From contig NC_064041.1 in NCBI RefSeq assembly GCF_932526225.1, positions 10,152,813 through 10,216,812 on the forward strand: a DNA stretch of 64,000 bases, in the 5' to 3' direction. Shown one piece after another: positions 55,001-64,000 of the stretch. Position 1 is the stretch's first letter, and the number at the start of each line of letters is the position of its first letter. The position numbers were made by a program, and so were the translations under genes. Below the pieces are notes generated by a model. It searched no databases and was not told where the DNA came from. It saw only the letters and a list, made by a program, of their open reading frames with translations. The DNA comes from Nematostella vectensis (lineage: Eukaryota; Cnidaria; Anthozoa; Actiniaria; Edwardsiidae).

Positions 55001-58000
55001 CTGAGCACACTTGTCGATTTGGCGATGATTTCCGCTGGCGAGAATGACATGGAAGTAGATCGTATTTTCCACTTCCACACCAGCTGCCTCAGCTTTGCGC
55101 CCCTAATCTTCAACCTGAGTAAAGAATGCGGGTTTGAGGGGCTGATGATGATTTGTGAACCTGTTTGGAAAGCTGTCCAGCAAGACAAGGAACTGCCAAA
55201 CAAACTGGTAATAATTTCCAGATACGGTGCAACGCGCGCTCTCATTTGTTGATATAGCTACAGTGCTACGCGCGTTCTCATTGGTTGATATAGCTACAGT
55301 GCTACGCGCGTTCTCATTGGTTGATTATGCCTGGTGCACACTAGCGACATAACGACACAGGCGCGCACACTTATATTCTTATGTTAAGCCCGACATAAAG
55401 ACATGGACATTATAACATTAAGAAAACAAAATGTTTTTTTTTTTGTATTATTATGTCGTTTTGTACGTGCACTCGGTCAAAATGAATGTAAGAGTTAATG
55501 AACGAGACCGAAGGCAATAAGCGATATACATCCAGTACATAGATTTTAAACAAGAAGGATAAAGGTTAATTTTTTTCGCTGTACTCTTCAGAGAGAGACC
55601 AACCGACATCTCGAGTGGTTAAAGGGAGTGAAGAATTCTCACGGATCAGTAGAAATGTCATCGATCATGCTGGCGAAAACCATTAACCAGGGCGGAGTTT
55701 ACTCAGTGGGATTCCTTGACACCGGAGTAGACTTTAACAGGAACCAAGTACCGCTGTCCGAGGGACAGACCACCCTTGATCAAGTGATCAATTTGACTGT
55801 GCCTGTAGACTATGTCAGTAGGTCAGTGTTCAACTACGTAATTACCGCCTTTTTCTATGTTTTTTTTTCTAATTTTTCTAAACTTTGATGTCTTCAAGTG
55901 ATTTTGTACGTACCAGATTTGACTTACCATAACCATGTTTTCCTGGCCATGTCTAACCTTGCCGTACGCGAAACCTTTCCCTTTTTGTTTGATCCCATGC
56001 CATTTCACCGTATTTCGCAAATGTTTTATGAGCAACCCATCCTACCTTTTACTGTACTTTTGCCGGGTTCGCCTTAAGGCCCTGTCACGTACACTTTTCA
56101 GTTGAAACTTGTCTAGCTAAAACTCACACGTGAAGTGTTTCTGCGAATTTTTTCGCGGAAAGTGGAAGTAAGTTCTAGTTGCAAGGGAGGTCACACGTAA
56201 AAAAGCGCGCGTGCGATTTGTAATTATTTGTTTGCGAGACATGTTGCAAGAGAAAAAAAAGGTGTGAGAGGGCCTTTACCTGCCTCCAACCTCTACCTTC
56301 CATTAAACGAAGGTAAGCAAGTGAAACGCTCGTTAAACGTCCCTTTAATGCCAATTTGTTGACAGGGGTACATCTTCTATCTGATGTCTTAACGTGATCT
56401 TGACTGGACGGCAAATTTTCTTGTCTCAAATCCCTAATTCTGGACTGTTTTTGTTGATAGAAATGCAAGAGAAGAGGACGAAAGCGAAAAAAAGACGATG
56501 TATCTCAACGACCTGAAAGATCTGCAGAGCAAGTTGATGCTTATAGCTGGCAAAACAGCTCAGCTTCAGAACAAAGAAATAGAGAGTGCTGAAGAGATCA
56601 ACGCTTTTGTAGAGGTAAAAACAACGCATGCGACCAACCAATACATCATTCAATTAGCCAGTTAATCAATCAGTCTGTCTGTCAATAGAAGTCAAAGTTT
56701 GAAGTTGAGAGTAGAGTAGACTAGCACTCCTAATTGATTTCGAATATGTCATATCAGGTATTCGAAGGCATCATGCGCTTAGGCAAAGTCTACATCGCGC
56801 TATGTGAGGCTGGAAACGCGAGATTCCTGGGTTGGAGGCAAAACTTCGATTGCCATGACAACTACCTAACCGGCCAATCAATTCGGAACAAGCTGGATTG
56901 CCTGTGTAAGGAGATGGAAGATGAACTAGAGGTATGGCGTGAGTATATGAACAGAAAGCGTACAAAGTACCACGAGTTCAGCCACTTCACGACTCGTCAG
57001 ATCTTTATAATGAGGGAAAAGATCGGCGCTGTGAGACGTGAAGGCGAAGGCGCAAAAGGTCTCCCTCTTCACGTGCTATGTCTCTTGGAAAGTGTTCTTC
57101 CGGGGATCAGCTCAAAGCTCCTTAACGAGGCTTTGATCGAATGTTTTGGCATCAATGCCGTGAGCAACCTCGGCGTACATCAACATGAGTTAAGGAGCAG
57201 TGACCAACTAAACGCTAGCTTCCGTCATGCGAGCGTACGCGAACAATACGCGTCCTTCTTTGAAAAAGTCGAGAGTATGAGTTTTGATGACCCAGAAAGA
57301 GTCGCAGTTGCATGCCTGAAAGCAAGTGGTACACTGAAATGCAATGATGTCCTGGAGGTTGACCTTTTGGACTGGTGTTTCAAGCATGGAGATGATGATG
57401 AAATAATAGATATCTGGACAGACGAGGCAAAGCAGGACCGAGCTTTTGCTGAATTCTTCGATGACGAGGAAATGGATAATGGCCAGGAAGCCACAGAAGT
57501 CCAGGACAGGTGGGTTGCCTCTTCATACGACTACTACCACCAGACAGGTTTAGCATATATCAAGTGTTGAAAGCTTTCAAAATATATACACATAATAGGT
57601 TGGGTATATTAAGAGGAATACGGTATACTTTTCTCTTTTAAGCCTCCCTCTTGAATTCCCCCATCTAGAGCCAAAATTATCAAATAACCCCCCTCTCTAA
57701 AAGTATAACAACACATTTACAATACATTTCAAATGTAAATTGGACATTAAGTATCATCGTTAATATAGAGACCAACGTAATATACGCAAATTACCTAGTT
57801 GGAAAAAATCCTTTTGAAATTGCCCCCTCTCTTATCCTCTCTTTTCCCCGTGGCTTATTAGACCTTTTACGGTAATTGTTTTACAGTACAAACTAACAAG
57901 CAAACTTTGAAACATCATTCCCATAGAGTTACAACTGTATACGTATTTTAACGTACGTTAACAATTTTGATATAGCGAGCTTGAGGAGCAACCTTGTGAG

Positions 58001-61000
58001 CATGAAGAAGAGGATTTTCAGGAGGACACTAAAGAAGGGCTATACTTAACACTGGATGAACTGGGAACCCTGTTGCGCGCCCTTACAATCCGTTGTAAGT
58101 ACCCGGAGCCCATATTTGCCTGACCTATTACTTGCATCTTTGCTATTAGTTGTAGAATTCACCCGTGTATATGATTCATTTCTGCCTCATAGCTGAAATT
58201 ACGCCGACGGCTCGACCTTTCCCTGAGTATCTGAAACGGGACCAGCCAAACCTGTTGTTGGTGCCACAAGGTGAGTTACACACACTGTTTTTCCGCCCCC
58301 CCCACCCCCCTAGGAGTAGACCCAACTTATAATCCACTTATCTGTTTTCTCAATTTTAACTCTTCTGAATAGCTTAAGGAGTTTTTGCACTTAGCTCTTT
58401 ATTCTCCTTGCAGTTAAATTCCTTCCACCCCTCCCCCTCTAGGAGTTATAAACCTATAGTCTACTTTTCTGTTTTTCTCAATGTTAACACTTCTAAATTG
58501 CTTGATGGCTTACTATATCTAACTCTTTATACTCTTTTTAGCCGAAATTCTTCCAACAGTACTGACTCTGTATATGGGTGATGGTAACAGCCCTCTCCCA
58601 AGTGCCGCTGAAATACTCGCCTGTACACCGGATACAACTGCTGAAGAAGTGAGGCGCTTTTACGGTTGTTTCTATTCTGTCTACTTGTCCTCTTTAACCC
58701 GTTAGCGATAGCTCGTAATCTGCATAAAACTATAATTTACTTTCATCTACCATGTGTGATTTTTGAGTTCCACTTTTATGTATTTTTCTGCACTATTTCT
58801 ACCTGATCATTTCTGCCAACACACTTAGTTTGAAATCGTGTTATTACTAGCACCTTACTGCCACTTCTATATTTTGGCACTCTTAATTCCCAATTTCAAC
58901 TTGCAGGTAGAGCTGTTTTGGTGGCGGGCGTTTGGTGACAACCAGGAGCAGATGTTTTGCCTCCTGAACGCGGATCTTCTCCCGTATAACGTCAGCCAGG
59001 CGGCTGTCAAAAACCTCAGTCACATGCTGGAGAATCTCCACAGAGAGGGTAATCACAGTGTATTTCTTTGACTACATAAATTACGGAGACTTTGCATACC
59101 AGTTTCACAAGGGACGCACTTAGGTCCAACTCTGTAAGCGCATATTTTTGCACATTTTTGGCAGACTTGTTCCTATTTTTAGGATGTGTCAGTTTCACAA
59201 CTGATCCTAGTTAGCCCTTATTAAATTTCAATGTTGAAAAATGTGAATATTTTACAGAATACCATCAATGCAAAACTAGCGTTAATTGGTGCTTTAAGTA
59301 AGACCTACATACCGTCGATTTAGATGAAGACTGCCCAAGCGGTTTTTTAGAGATGGTACTACACATCTTCTTTATCAAGACATGACAATGTTTTATAGAT
59401 GCCCGCAAAAAGCCGTGATTTCGCATCTGTGAAAACATCTCAAGCTGGCCATACCACCTAACTATCGCTGCTCATATTTTATGGTGGCACAGTTGGCAGA
59501 GCGTCGCTCTGTAGTGCCTGTGCTTCTCACCACAGGTTTCCCGGTCGCTCTGTAGTGCCTGTGCTTCTCACCACAGGTTTCCCGGTCGCTCTGTAGTGCC
59601 TGTGCTTCTCACCATAGGTTTCCCGGTCGCTCTGTAGTGCCTGTGCTTCTCACCACAGGTTTCCCGGTCGCTCTGTAGTGCCTGTGCTTCTCACCACAGG
59701 TTTCCCGGTCGCTCTGTAGTGCCTGTGCTTCTCACCACAGGTTTCCCGGTCGCTCTGTAGTGCCTGTGCTTCTCACCACTGGGGTCTGGGTTCGATTCCC
59801 GGTTCCGACGTGAGTTGAATTTGTTGGTCTCGCCTTTGCTCCGATTTTTTCTCCGGGTTCTCCGGTTTTCGTCTCTCCACAATGTCGATCTTAGCTGTGG
59901 TTCGTAGTCAGACATGTGTATTTTGGAGGCTGAGGCGCCTTCCCATGCCTTCAACTCGACCACGTCTGAATCTACGCTCTATTAATTCAGCATCTAGCTG
60001 TAAGGAGAGTGATTAGCTACTCCAATTTATTTACCTTATTATTTCATAGATTTGAAACTAGTGATAATCTGCAGCACGGAAAATGAGGATTGCTCACATT
60101 TGATTGCTGCGCTGGACGCTCATCGCATGAAGGCAACACCAGGTTGTGCGTCCAGGGCCAGGCTGACTCAGTACTTCACAAAGCAGTTCACTTGTAGAGA
60201 AGCACAACACGGGTACTACAATGACCAGATGGTATCCTGGACACCAGCCGCGACCCTTGATAACGACAAGTGCGTTGGAGTTTTAGCTAGTGTTTTGCCT
60301 TTCATAAATCATTCTTTTTAAGAAAAAGTGTTTGGATTTAAAGCCCAGGTTACAGCGCGACCAGTAAACCGCAAACACCGGAAATATGTATGGAATGTTT
60401 CTTCTGACCAATCACCCGCGAGATATTCAGACAGTCAACTAGAAACATGTCTCAACAAGTCTTAGTGTCTGAATTCTCGCGTCTGATTCGTCAGAAGACA
60501 ATAAACATTCCACACATATTTTAGATGTTCACGGTTTTACTGGATGCGCTGTAAGATGATGTGCAAAAGTGATTCCAGGAAACCCTTTACTGTATATTTA
60601 CTGTATCCATTTGTTTCGATATAACTGATTTGTTGTTTACCTTTGAATGTTTATTTTGCCATTTTCACAACACACTCCAGTAAACCCTGCTATGAATGTG
60701 CACAGTTTCAGTTCTTTTGTTTTTTGTTTTTTAAATGTAACATCGGATGACTATGCTAAAACGAAGGACTTATCGAATTTTCAACAGCCTATGCGTTCGA
60801 GTTGTGACGTCAGAGCGCGCCGGCGTTGGCAAATCGCTAGTGGTCAGCAGACTCTCGGACAAACTGGCCAAGCTTGAAAACAACAAGAAAATGGCAAAGG
60901 AGCTCAAGGGACGACAGCAATTTGTTCTGACAGTACCACTCCACGGGACGGCGGTTGACACCTCCTCCCTGTTAGATGCGCTCTGGAAGAGTCCAGTTGC

Positions 61001-64000
61001 AGGGGAACTGCCAATTTCAAGGATTATTCATCTCGACGTCTCGCCTTTCGTAAGTGCATAAGGCTATGGTATTCAGGAAAACGTGTCACCGATTTGCGAT
61101 CTAGCTGTATTCTTATAACACACTTGGCTCACCTTTTTTAGATATAAATTTTGATCAGTTTCCTAGGATTTCTAATTATACAGTACAAATGTAACTTCAC
61201 TTAGTTGGGATTCATGGAGAATTTGAGTTCTTCGAATTCCAACGAATATTCTGAGTGTTTTCATTATGTTTGTCCATAGGTAGTGGAGGGCTTGGATACT
61301 GTGCTATTCAACCTGCTGGTGCTAGGAGTAATGAGTGACAGACAAGGTCGTGTATGGAGGCGAAGGAAAACCGACCTTTATGTCATCGAAGTTACCACCG
61401 CCAGCTCTTCCAACAAGGTACGTACTATCATCATCATGACTACTACAATCATCACAATCATCATTTACTTTACCATCATCACCACTACTATCATCATCAT
61501 CGTCATCATCACCACAATCATCACCACTACTGTTATCATCGTCAACATTTCCATAATCACCACTACCATCATCACCATCATCCTCACCACAATCATCACC
61601 ATCATCATCATCGTCATTGTCAACATTACCATAATCACCACTACCGTTATCATCGTAAAACATGATCATCACCACTACCATCATCATCTTTGTCATGATC
61701 GTCGTCATCATTACCATCATGTCCACTACGATCATCATCACCACCACTACCACGATATCGTTATCATCATCATCATCATCATCACAACCATAACCAACCA
61801 TCATCGTAACTATGATTATCATTATCGTAGTCATCATCATCACCATTTTTTACCAACATAATCATAGTCACCGTCAGTATCGACATCATTACTAGCACCT
61901 TTCTCAGTAACAAGAAAACATTTAAACAGTTACTTAAGCATTTGTTTACGTGATACAAGAGCTTATTCCTTATCAATGATACCTTATTTCAAATAGTCAC
62001 CCTTTTTTGTTACACACTTCAGCTTCCTGGAAGTCAACCTACCGCCGTGATGTTCTCTCTACTACCAGCAATCACGTGCATTACACCACGTGAAACTCTC
62101 AAGATTCTCAAGTCGGAGTCACCAAACGGTAATCTCTTTTAATAATTAACAATAACGCACAGTAAGGAATAAAGGTTGGCCAAGCCATTCTTCCTGAAAT
62201 GCATTGTTTTTGTCTTTCTCGGAGAAAAGTCACCCCTTATTATTCTCAGACTCATACTTTTTTTTTTACTTGTTTACTTCTTTCTATTTTCGGATAGAAA
62301 ATATAATACGATTGCGGCAACCAAATGCATCATGGGTAGGGCGCGCTAGCTCCTGAAATCTAGCGTGCAGTCCATGCTTGTTCGCCATAGATTTTGACTT
62401 GAAACATTGGAAAATGCATCCACCTCAGAATAAAGTGCCCATTTTTATGTGTATTTCCTCTTTGTAACTGTGTTGCAGTGGCAACTGGTTTTCCTGTATC
62501 CAGCCACTTTCTTCATTTACGAATTTTTCGGTTATTTTAGCAGGCTCAAGTCCTTTGTTTGACGCTATTGAGCTCTCCAGCGAACCGGTGAAACGTGCTT
62601 ACCAGTACCTCAACGGTCGGGACAAGAACATGAACCTGGACCATTTCAAGTTTAGCGCTACACGCTGTAGTCCTCCCGCGGACTGCCTCGCCCTGCTCAT
62701 CAAGTAAGGGAACAAAAGGGAAAACAGATCTCGAAAGATACTACCGTAAAGGGATCGCTTACCGTTTGTGCATGTCTCGCTGAGTCCTGCGGAATCGAAC
62801 ATATCTCGTGTATGTCATGCTAGGTTCTGCGGGATCGATAACCCCTCGTATATCATATTCTATACTGAGAAATCTAGGTACTGCGAAATCGATAACCTCA
62901 CGTATATGTCTCGCTAGTTACTGCGGGGTCGATAAGATTTCGTGTATGTCTCTCTAGATACTGCGGGATCCTTAACCCCTTTTATGTCATGTTTGGTACT
63001 TCCAAATCGATAACCTCTCGTTTATGTCTCGCTAGGTACTGTGGTATCCTAAACCCCTCGTGGTCGGAGTTGAGGCACTTCGTGGACTTTCTTAGTTGTC
63101 AGCTTCAGGATTGTGAGGGATCAGTGTACTGTGACCCGGCAATCGTCGGTGACAGCTGGATGCAGAACACTCTCAGTGGATTTAAGACGTTTGTTGTGCA
63201 GTTCATGATTCACATGTCTCGGGTAAGGTCACGGAAGCTCACATGTACACCTACAGGAGCCCAGGTGGCGTAGTTGCAGAGCGTCGCTCTGCAGTGCCTG
63301 TATTTCTCACCACTGGGTTCCGGGTTCAATTCTCGGTTCCGACGCGACCTGAGTTAGTTTGTCTCGCCTTTGCTCCGAGGGTTTATTTCCGGGTTCTCCG
63401 GTTTTCTTTCCTCCACATTACCAACAATCTTCGCTCTTGTAATTCAGCATGTAGCTGCGATGAGAGTGATTAGCTACTCCGATTTATCTATTTTATTATT
63501 TATGTCTTGAGAATGAGAAGTTTAGTTTTCTAGTGTATGATGTAAGAGAGTTCTGTTCATTGTAGTTGTACGCTGATTGCTGCGCTGTTCAACAACATGC
63601 TTTCTTTTTTATAGGACTTTGCCACGCCTTCTCTTGATGACGCTGTCACATGCACAGTGGGCGCATCTGGTGCCGAAGAGGAAGACGAGGACATCAGGCC
63701 ACTTCAAATCCGGCGGCGATGGGAGAACAGGTCAGGACTTGGTAGTTTAGAGGGCTTAGTTAGATGACGATCTGATGATGATAATGGTGGTAATAATATA
63801 AAAGAGGAAGGAAGGATGACGGTCACAACCTTCGTTTCTCTCCCCAGCCCGCATCCGTACATATTTTTCAACCAGGACCGCGTCACGATGACGTTCATGG
63901 GTTTCCACATTAACAAAGATGGCGACCTTATCGATCCTGACAGACTTACAGTACTTCAGAATAGTCTAATGTCAAGACAACTAAAGACTGGTCTGGACGC
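39902..64000 (+). CDS. RNF213: RNF213 (mysterin) E3 ubiquitin ligase, first 33 exons, cut by the window end
   Basis: Thirty-three exons chain through GT-AG introns with consistent phases and together encode about 2670 residues, roughly the first half of a protein that is about 5200 residues in humans. Order of parts: N-terminal zinc ribbon, disordered repeat region, lysine-rich stretch, CBM20-like domain, the helical N-arm, then the beginning of the dynein-like AAA core with a P-loop SERAGVGKS. The protein acts in the cytosol; family members coat and ubiquitylate intracellular bacteria including their lipopolysaccharide, associate with lipid droplets and have antimicrobial and antiviral effects. 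AAA modules 3-4, the RING and the RZ finger lie beyond the window. Exon groups are described in separate entries. The gene follows another RNF213-like gene whose tail ends at 4548. Confidence 0.93.
40843..41563. mobile_element. Inverted-repeat element rich in ATCGAT words, in RNF213 intron 1
   Basis: Both ends read GCCCTACCAATCGATAA in inverted orientation, and the arms (about 40843-40990 and 41380-41563) are packed with ATCGATTA/AATCAATA words. There is no coding content. A non-autonomous DNA transposon is likely. Confidence 0.7.
41962..41981 (+). repeat. GT dinucleotide microsatellite
   Basis: About ten GT units in intron 1 of the RNF213 gene. Confidence 0.9.
42815..43980 (+). CDS. RNF213: RNF213 exon 2: disordered region with tandem repeats
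   Basis: A 1166-bp exon between CATATAG and GTAAGT. It is rich in Ser, Glu, Gln, Lys and Pro without hydrophobic cores, as in the long disordered N-terminal region of vertebrate RNF213. At 43470-43735 it has about five units of about 60 bp encoding variants of FPKHEQEITESSGKQENTA. Upstream in-frame residues in the intron are not coding. Confidence 0.82.
44126..44319 (+). CDS. RNF213: RNF213 exon 3: lysine-rich helix
   Basis: Encodes VNIQLEDGESGASSKKG and a long charged stretch (KHEKKKVKQAQKKRENQEAK) that probably forms a helix or nucleolar-like basic patch. It joins exon 2 in phase 0 and exon 4 in phase 2. Confidence 0.8.
44483..46289 (+). CDS. RNF213: RNF213 exons 4-6: CBM20-like carbohydrate-binding domain
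   Basis: Exons 44483..44722, 45509..45717 and 45988..46289. After a PPPPP run the sequence LTVVFHAILSPKFPFDP opens the domain, with VHLRFG, then FSYKYIVAT and GIWHQYDGFVY, which match the strand pattern and aromatic residues of the CBM20 fold found in the N-arm of RNF213. CBM20 modules bind starch- or glycogen-like glucans; whether this one does is untested. Exon 6 continues into the first N-arm helices (SLVFTNSGHGRQDRRPKLDF). Confidence 0.85.
46441..49900 (+). CDS. RNF213: RNF213 exons 7-11: N-arm helical region
   Basis: Exons 46441..46685, 46995..47192, 47517..47709, 48359..48414 and 49606..49900. Helical sequence such as KATLSKLVLCLRVLPDGQ, LVEAVLYISNCVHELL, LLRRLFLCSITIIEDLAV and AVKAIKDTIEKEYYKKI. 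There are no enzymatic motifs; this is scaffold in family structures. The 56-bp exon 10 (48359..48414) is the least certain, but its phases fit and it is bounded by CTCTAG and GTGAGT. Confidence 0.8.
47983..48308. mobile_element. Probable small DNA transposon in RNF213 intron 9
   Basis: The segment runs from TAGCTAGGGGGGTTCACGGG to CCTGGCTACGGGCC, with inverted TAGC(C/T)AGG-type ends and a C run in the middle. The ends are imperfect and borders are approximate. Confidence 0.45.
50273..52499 (+). CDS. RNF213: RNF213 exons 12-15: N-arm helical region
   Basis: Exons 50273..50371, 50597..50785, 50982..51186 and 52185..52499. Typical parts are RYWDDSLLAIFISRVKQ, SDDKIIELFGDQLPDDV, YDFLHHLFTWKSWEGFLDFY and TVKTLKLVQQHSDDFIQLY. 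The last two match family N-arm helices in order and spacing. Intron 14 (about 1 kb) has nothing recognisable besides AT-rich DNA. Confidence 0.85.
52577..52985 (+). pseudogene. Decayed duplicate of the 5' part of exon 16
   Basis: After an acceptor-like TTAACAG, 52577-52638 encodes a stretch like TNEDIFGRA that parallels TSEDILERS of exon 16 but hits a TAG. Further on, 52920-52968 (TTCTTTGGCTTGTCGCCGAA) parallels exon 16 at 53134-53175 (TTCTTTGGCCTATCACCGAA). The two parts are separated by a small transposon at 52644-52879. It is an old partial tandem duplication and is not used, because of the stop. Confidence 0.75.
52644..52879. mobile_element. MITE-like element of about 236 bp
   Basis: Ends CCTCCGCAGGCATCTCGAGT and CTTGAGACGCCTGCGGAGG are inverted repeats of 21 bases with two mismatches. 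It lies inside the decayed exon-16 duplicate. No target duplication is clear. Confidence 0.7.
53018..53625 (+). CDS. RNF213: RNF213 exon 16: N-arm region
   Basis: A single 608-bp exon. It encodes MSDLFTYPETSTTPSKN, FESQLFQVFWDKHCKKAT, YGHVWSPSYSEWQS and the family-typical end DAVGLTGDFSVLDDL. It matches vertebrate RNF213 in the order of helices. The reading phases with exons 15 and 17 fit only if the decayed copy upstream is skipped. Confidence 0.9.
53933..55821 (+). CDS. RNF213: RNF213 exons 17-19: N-arm, well conserved stretch
   Basis: Exons 53933..54092, 54990..55207 and 55592..55821. Strongly family-like words are DLAMISAGENDMEVDRI, NRHLEWLKGVKNSHGSVE and LAKTINQGGVYSVG. In the vertebrate protein the equivalent stretch links the N-arm to the AAA core. 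The intron between the first two holds a 0.65-kb inverted-repeat element, and the next holds a three-unit 36-bp repeat. Confidence 0.93.
54240..54887. mobile_element. Non-autonomous DNA transposon in RNF213 intron 17
   Basis: The left end GGGGCCAGTTGAACAAAGCC and the right end (reverse complement of GCTTTGTGCGACCGGCCC) are inverted repeats that continue into AAGCCTGAATAAGT/AAGCTTGGATAAGT. The interior has no transposase. Confidence 0.7.
55226..55326 (+). repeat. 36-bp tandem repeat, three units
   Basis: Units of GCTACGCGCGTTCTCATTGG plus TTGATATAGCTACAGT. The first unit is slightly diverged and the second and third are near identical. It lies just after the exon 18 donor. Confidence 0.9.
56461..57509 (+). 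CDS. RNF213: RNF213 exons 20-21: N-arm to AAA transition
   Basis: Exons 56461..56614 and 56758..57509. Exon 20 is a heptad-like charged helix (YLNDLKDLQSKLMLIAGKTA). The 752-bp exon 21 carries VFEGIMRLGKVYIALCEAGN, LEVWREYMNRKRTKYHEFSH and FTTRQIFIMREK, parallel to the vertebrate sequence, and ends in an acidic stretch (EFFDDEEMDNGQEATE). Confidence 0.9.
57640..57720. repeat. Short dispersed repeat shared with 3870-3950
   Basis: The pyrimidine-rich segment with CCCCCATCTAGAGCCAAAAT resembles CCCCCTCTAGAGCCACAATA at 3893-3912, and both are followed by CCCCTCTCT runs. Possibly fragments of one repeat family. Confidence 0.4.
57976..60269 (+). CDS. RNF213: RNF213 exons 22-26: lead-in to the first AAA module
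   Basis: Exons 57976..58094, 58193..58270, 58542..58648, 58907..59048 and 60050..60269. Words parallel to vertebrate RNF213 are RDQPNLLLVPQ, AEILPTVLTLYMGDG, EILACTPDTTAEE and NLSHMLENLHRE. Exon 26 uses a GTGCGT donor at 60270, chosen because its phase joins exon 27 to give the conserved LCVRVVTSERAGVGKS context; the alternative GTTTTA donor six or more bases later does not. Confidence 0.88.
59483..60038 (+). mobile_element. tRNA-derived SINE with an internal 41-bp expansion
   Basis: The A box TGGCACAGTTGG lies near 59485 and the B box GGTTCGATTCC at 59789-59799, followed by a TTGGTCTCGCCTTTGCTCCG tail and an AT-rich end. Between the boxes the segment GTCGCTCTGTAGTGCCTGTG plus CTTCTCACCACAGGTTTCCCG is repeated about seven times, pushing the boxes 300 bases apart. 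A normal-length relative lies at 63261. Confidence 0.85.
60350..60554. mobile_element. MITE-like element of about 205 bp
   Basis: Ends TTACAGCGCGACCAGTAAAC and GTTTTACTGGATGCGCTGTAA are inverted repeats, and the arms pair over most of the length (for example GTCTGAATTCTCGCG with CGCGAGATATTCAGAC). No gene is encoded. Confidence 0.8.
60788..61417 (+). CDS. RNF213: RNF213 exons 27-28: first visible AAA P-loop
   Basis: Exons 60788..61049 and 61280..61417. VTSERAGVGKSLVVSRLSDK holds a GxxxxGKS-type Walker A (RAGVGKS), conserved in vertebrate RNF213 at the same place. IIHLDVSPF and NLLVLGVMSDRQGRVWRR continue the ATPase fold. In the family this early module is thought to hold nucleotide without turning it over, but I did not establish which AAA number it is. 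Confidence 0.92.
61430..61855. repeat. ATC/ACC-type trinucleotide microsatellite
   Basis: About 400 bp of interrupted ATC, ACC and ATT triplets in intron 28. Open frames on both strands (up to 192 codons) are low-complexity artefacts made of Ile/Thr, His/Tyr or Met/Asp runs. Confidence 0.95.
62023..64000 (+). CDS. RNF213: RNF213 exons 29-33: AAA core continues to the window end
   Basis: Exons 62023..62128, 62544..62703 (or 62541 at a CAGCAG-like acceptor pair), 63036..63222, 63615..63730 and 63848 onward. Highly family-typical words are YCGILNPSWSELRHFVDFL, QLQDCEGSVYCDP, SGFKTFVVQFMIHMSR, DFATPSLDD, PHPYIFFNQDRVTMTF and MGFHINKDGDLIDP. The last exon is cut by the window at 64000, about 25 to 60 residues before the AAA3 P-loop expected from vertebrates. 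Confidence 0.94.
62760..63035 (+). repeat. Minisatellite of about 50-56 bp carrying copies of the exon 31 splice acceptor
   Basis: Five to six degenerate units with TATGTCTCGCTAGGTACTGC and GGGATCGATAACCCCTCG. The last unit runs directly into the true acceptor (GTCTCGCTAG at 63035) and the start of exon 31 (GTACTGTGGTATCCTAAACC), so the array is built from the intron-exon border. Confidence 0.85.
63261..63503 (+). mobile_element. tRNA-derived SINE, normal length
   Basis: Same family as the element at 59483: the start GGTGGCGTAGTTGCAGAGCG, a B-box-like GGTTCAATTC at 63322-63331, a TTTGTCTCGCCTTTGCTCCG tail and an AT-rich end. It has one copy of the segment that is repeated seven times in the other element. 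Confidence 0.85.

Noticed and set aside
61283-61861. Open frames rich in Ile/Thr, His or Met/Asp
   Set aside because: They are translations of an intronic ATC/ACC microsatellite beyond the exon 28 donor at 61418.

Overview
The window looks like genomic DNA of a non-vertebrate animal, most likely an anthozoan cnidarian (sea anemone or coral); this is inferred from gene content and repeat style, and no species can be named. GT-AG introns, tRNA-derived SINEs, many small inverted-repeat transposons and minisatellites exclude a prokaryote. Two genes of the giant E3 ligase RNF213 (mysterin) family frame the window, both on the + strand. The last seven exons of one copy lie at 559..4548. The first 33 exons of a second copy (39902 to beyond 64000) cover the zinc-ribbon N terminus, a disordered repeat-bearing region, a CBM20-like carbohydrate-binding domain, the long alpha-helical N-arm and the start of the dynein-like AAA core. 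Its RING and RZ parts lie outside the window.

The 35 kb between them is almost entirely mobile and repeated DNA: a 45-bp minisatellite (5.27-7.74 kb), a truncated copy of a virus-like element (8.3-11.45 kb), two reverse transcriptase fragments (11.9-13.4 kb), a fold-back element (13.7-14.8 kb), a 37-bp minisatellite (15.9-18.3 kb) and nested inverted-repeat elements (19.3-22.5 kb).

The centrepiece is a complete 14.7-kb Polinton/Maverick-like element at 22951..37670. It has inverted terminal repeats ending in G/C runs and a 6-bp target duplication (ACTCAC). It sits inside one arm of an older 1.3-kb fold-back repeat, whose other arm preserves the empty site. On the + strand from the left it carries a broken replication gene: a family-B DNA polymerase-like part, an SF1 helicase and an HNH-type zinc module, apparently once a single fused polyprotein. 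Converging on it from the right, on the - strand, are a DDE integrase, short membrane proteins, a conserved unknown, an A32/FtsK-like packaging ATPase and a candidate double-jelly-roll major capsid protein. Further right are a coiled-coil/membrane protein, an unknown conserved protein F, a candidate minor capsid (penton-like) protein and a glycine-rich membrane protein. I see no adenovirus-type protease.

Most element genes carry frameshifts, so this copy is decayed, although the integrase, capsid candidate and coiled-coil gene are open. The truncated copy at 8.3-11.45 kb carries the same right-hand gene block with different breaks. The two copies together show which lesions are copy-specific and expose short insertions, including a dispersed 16-bp motif.
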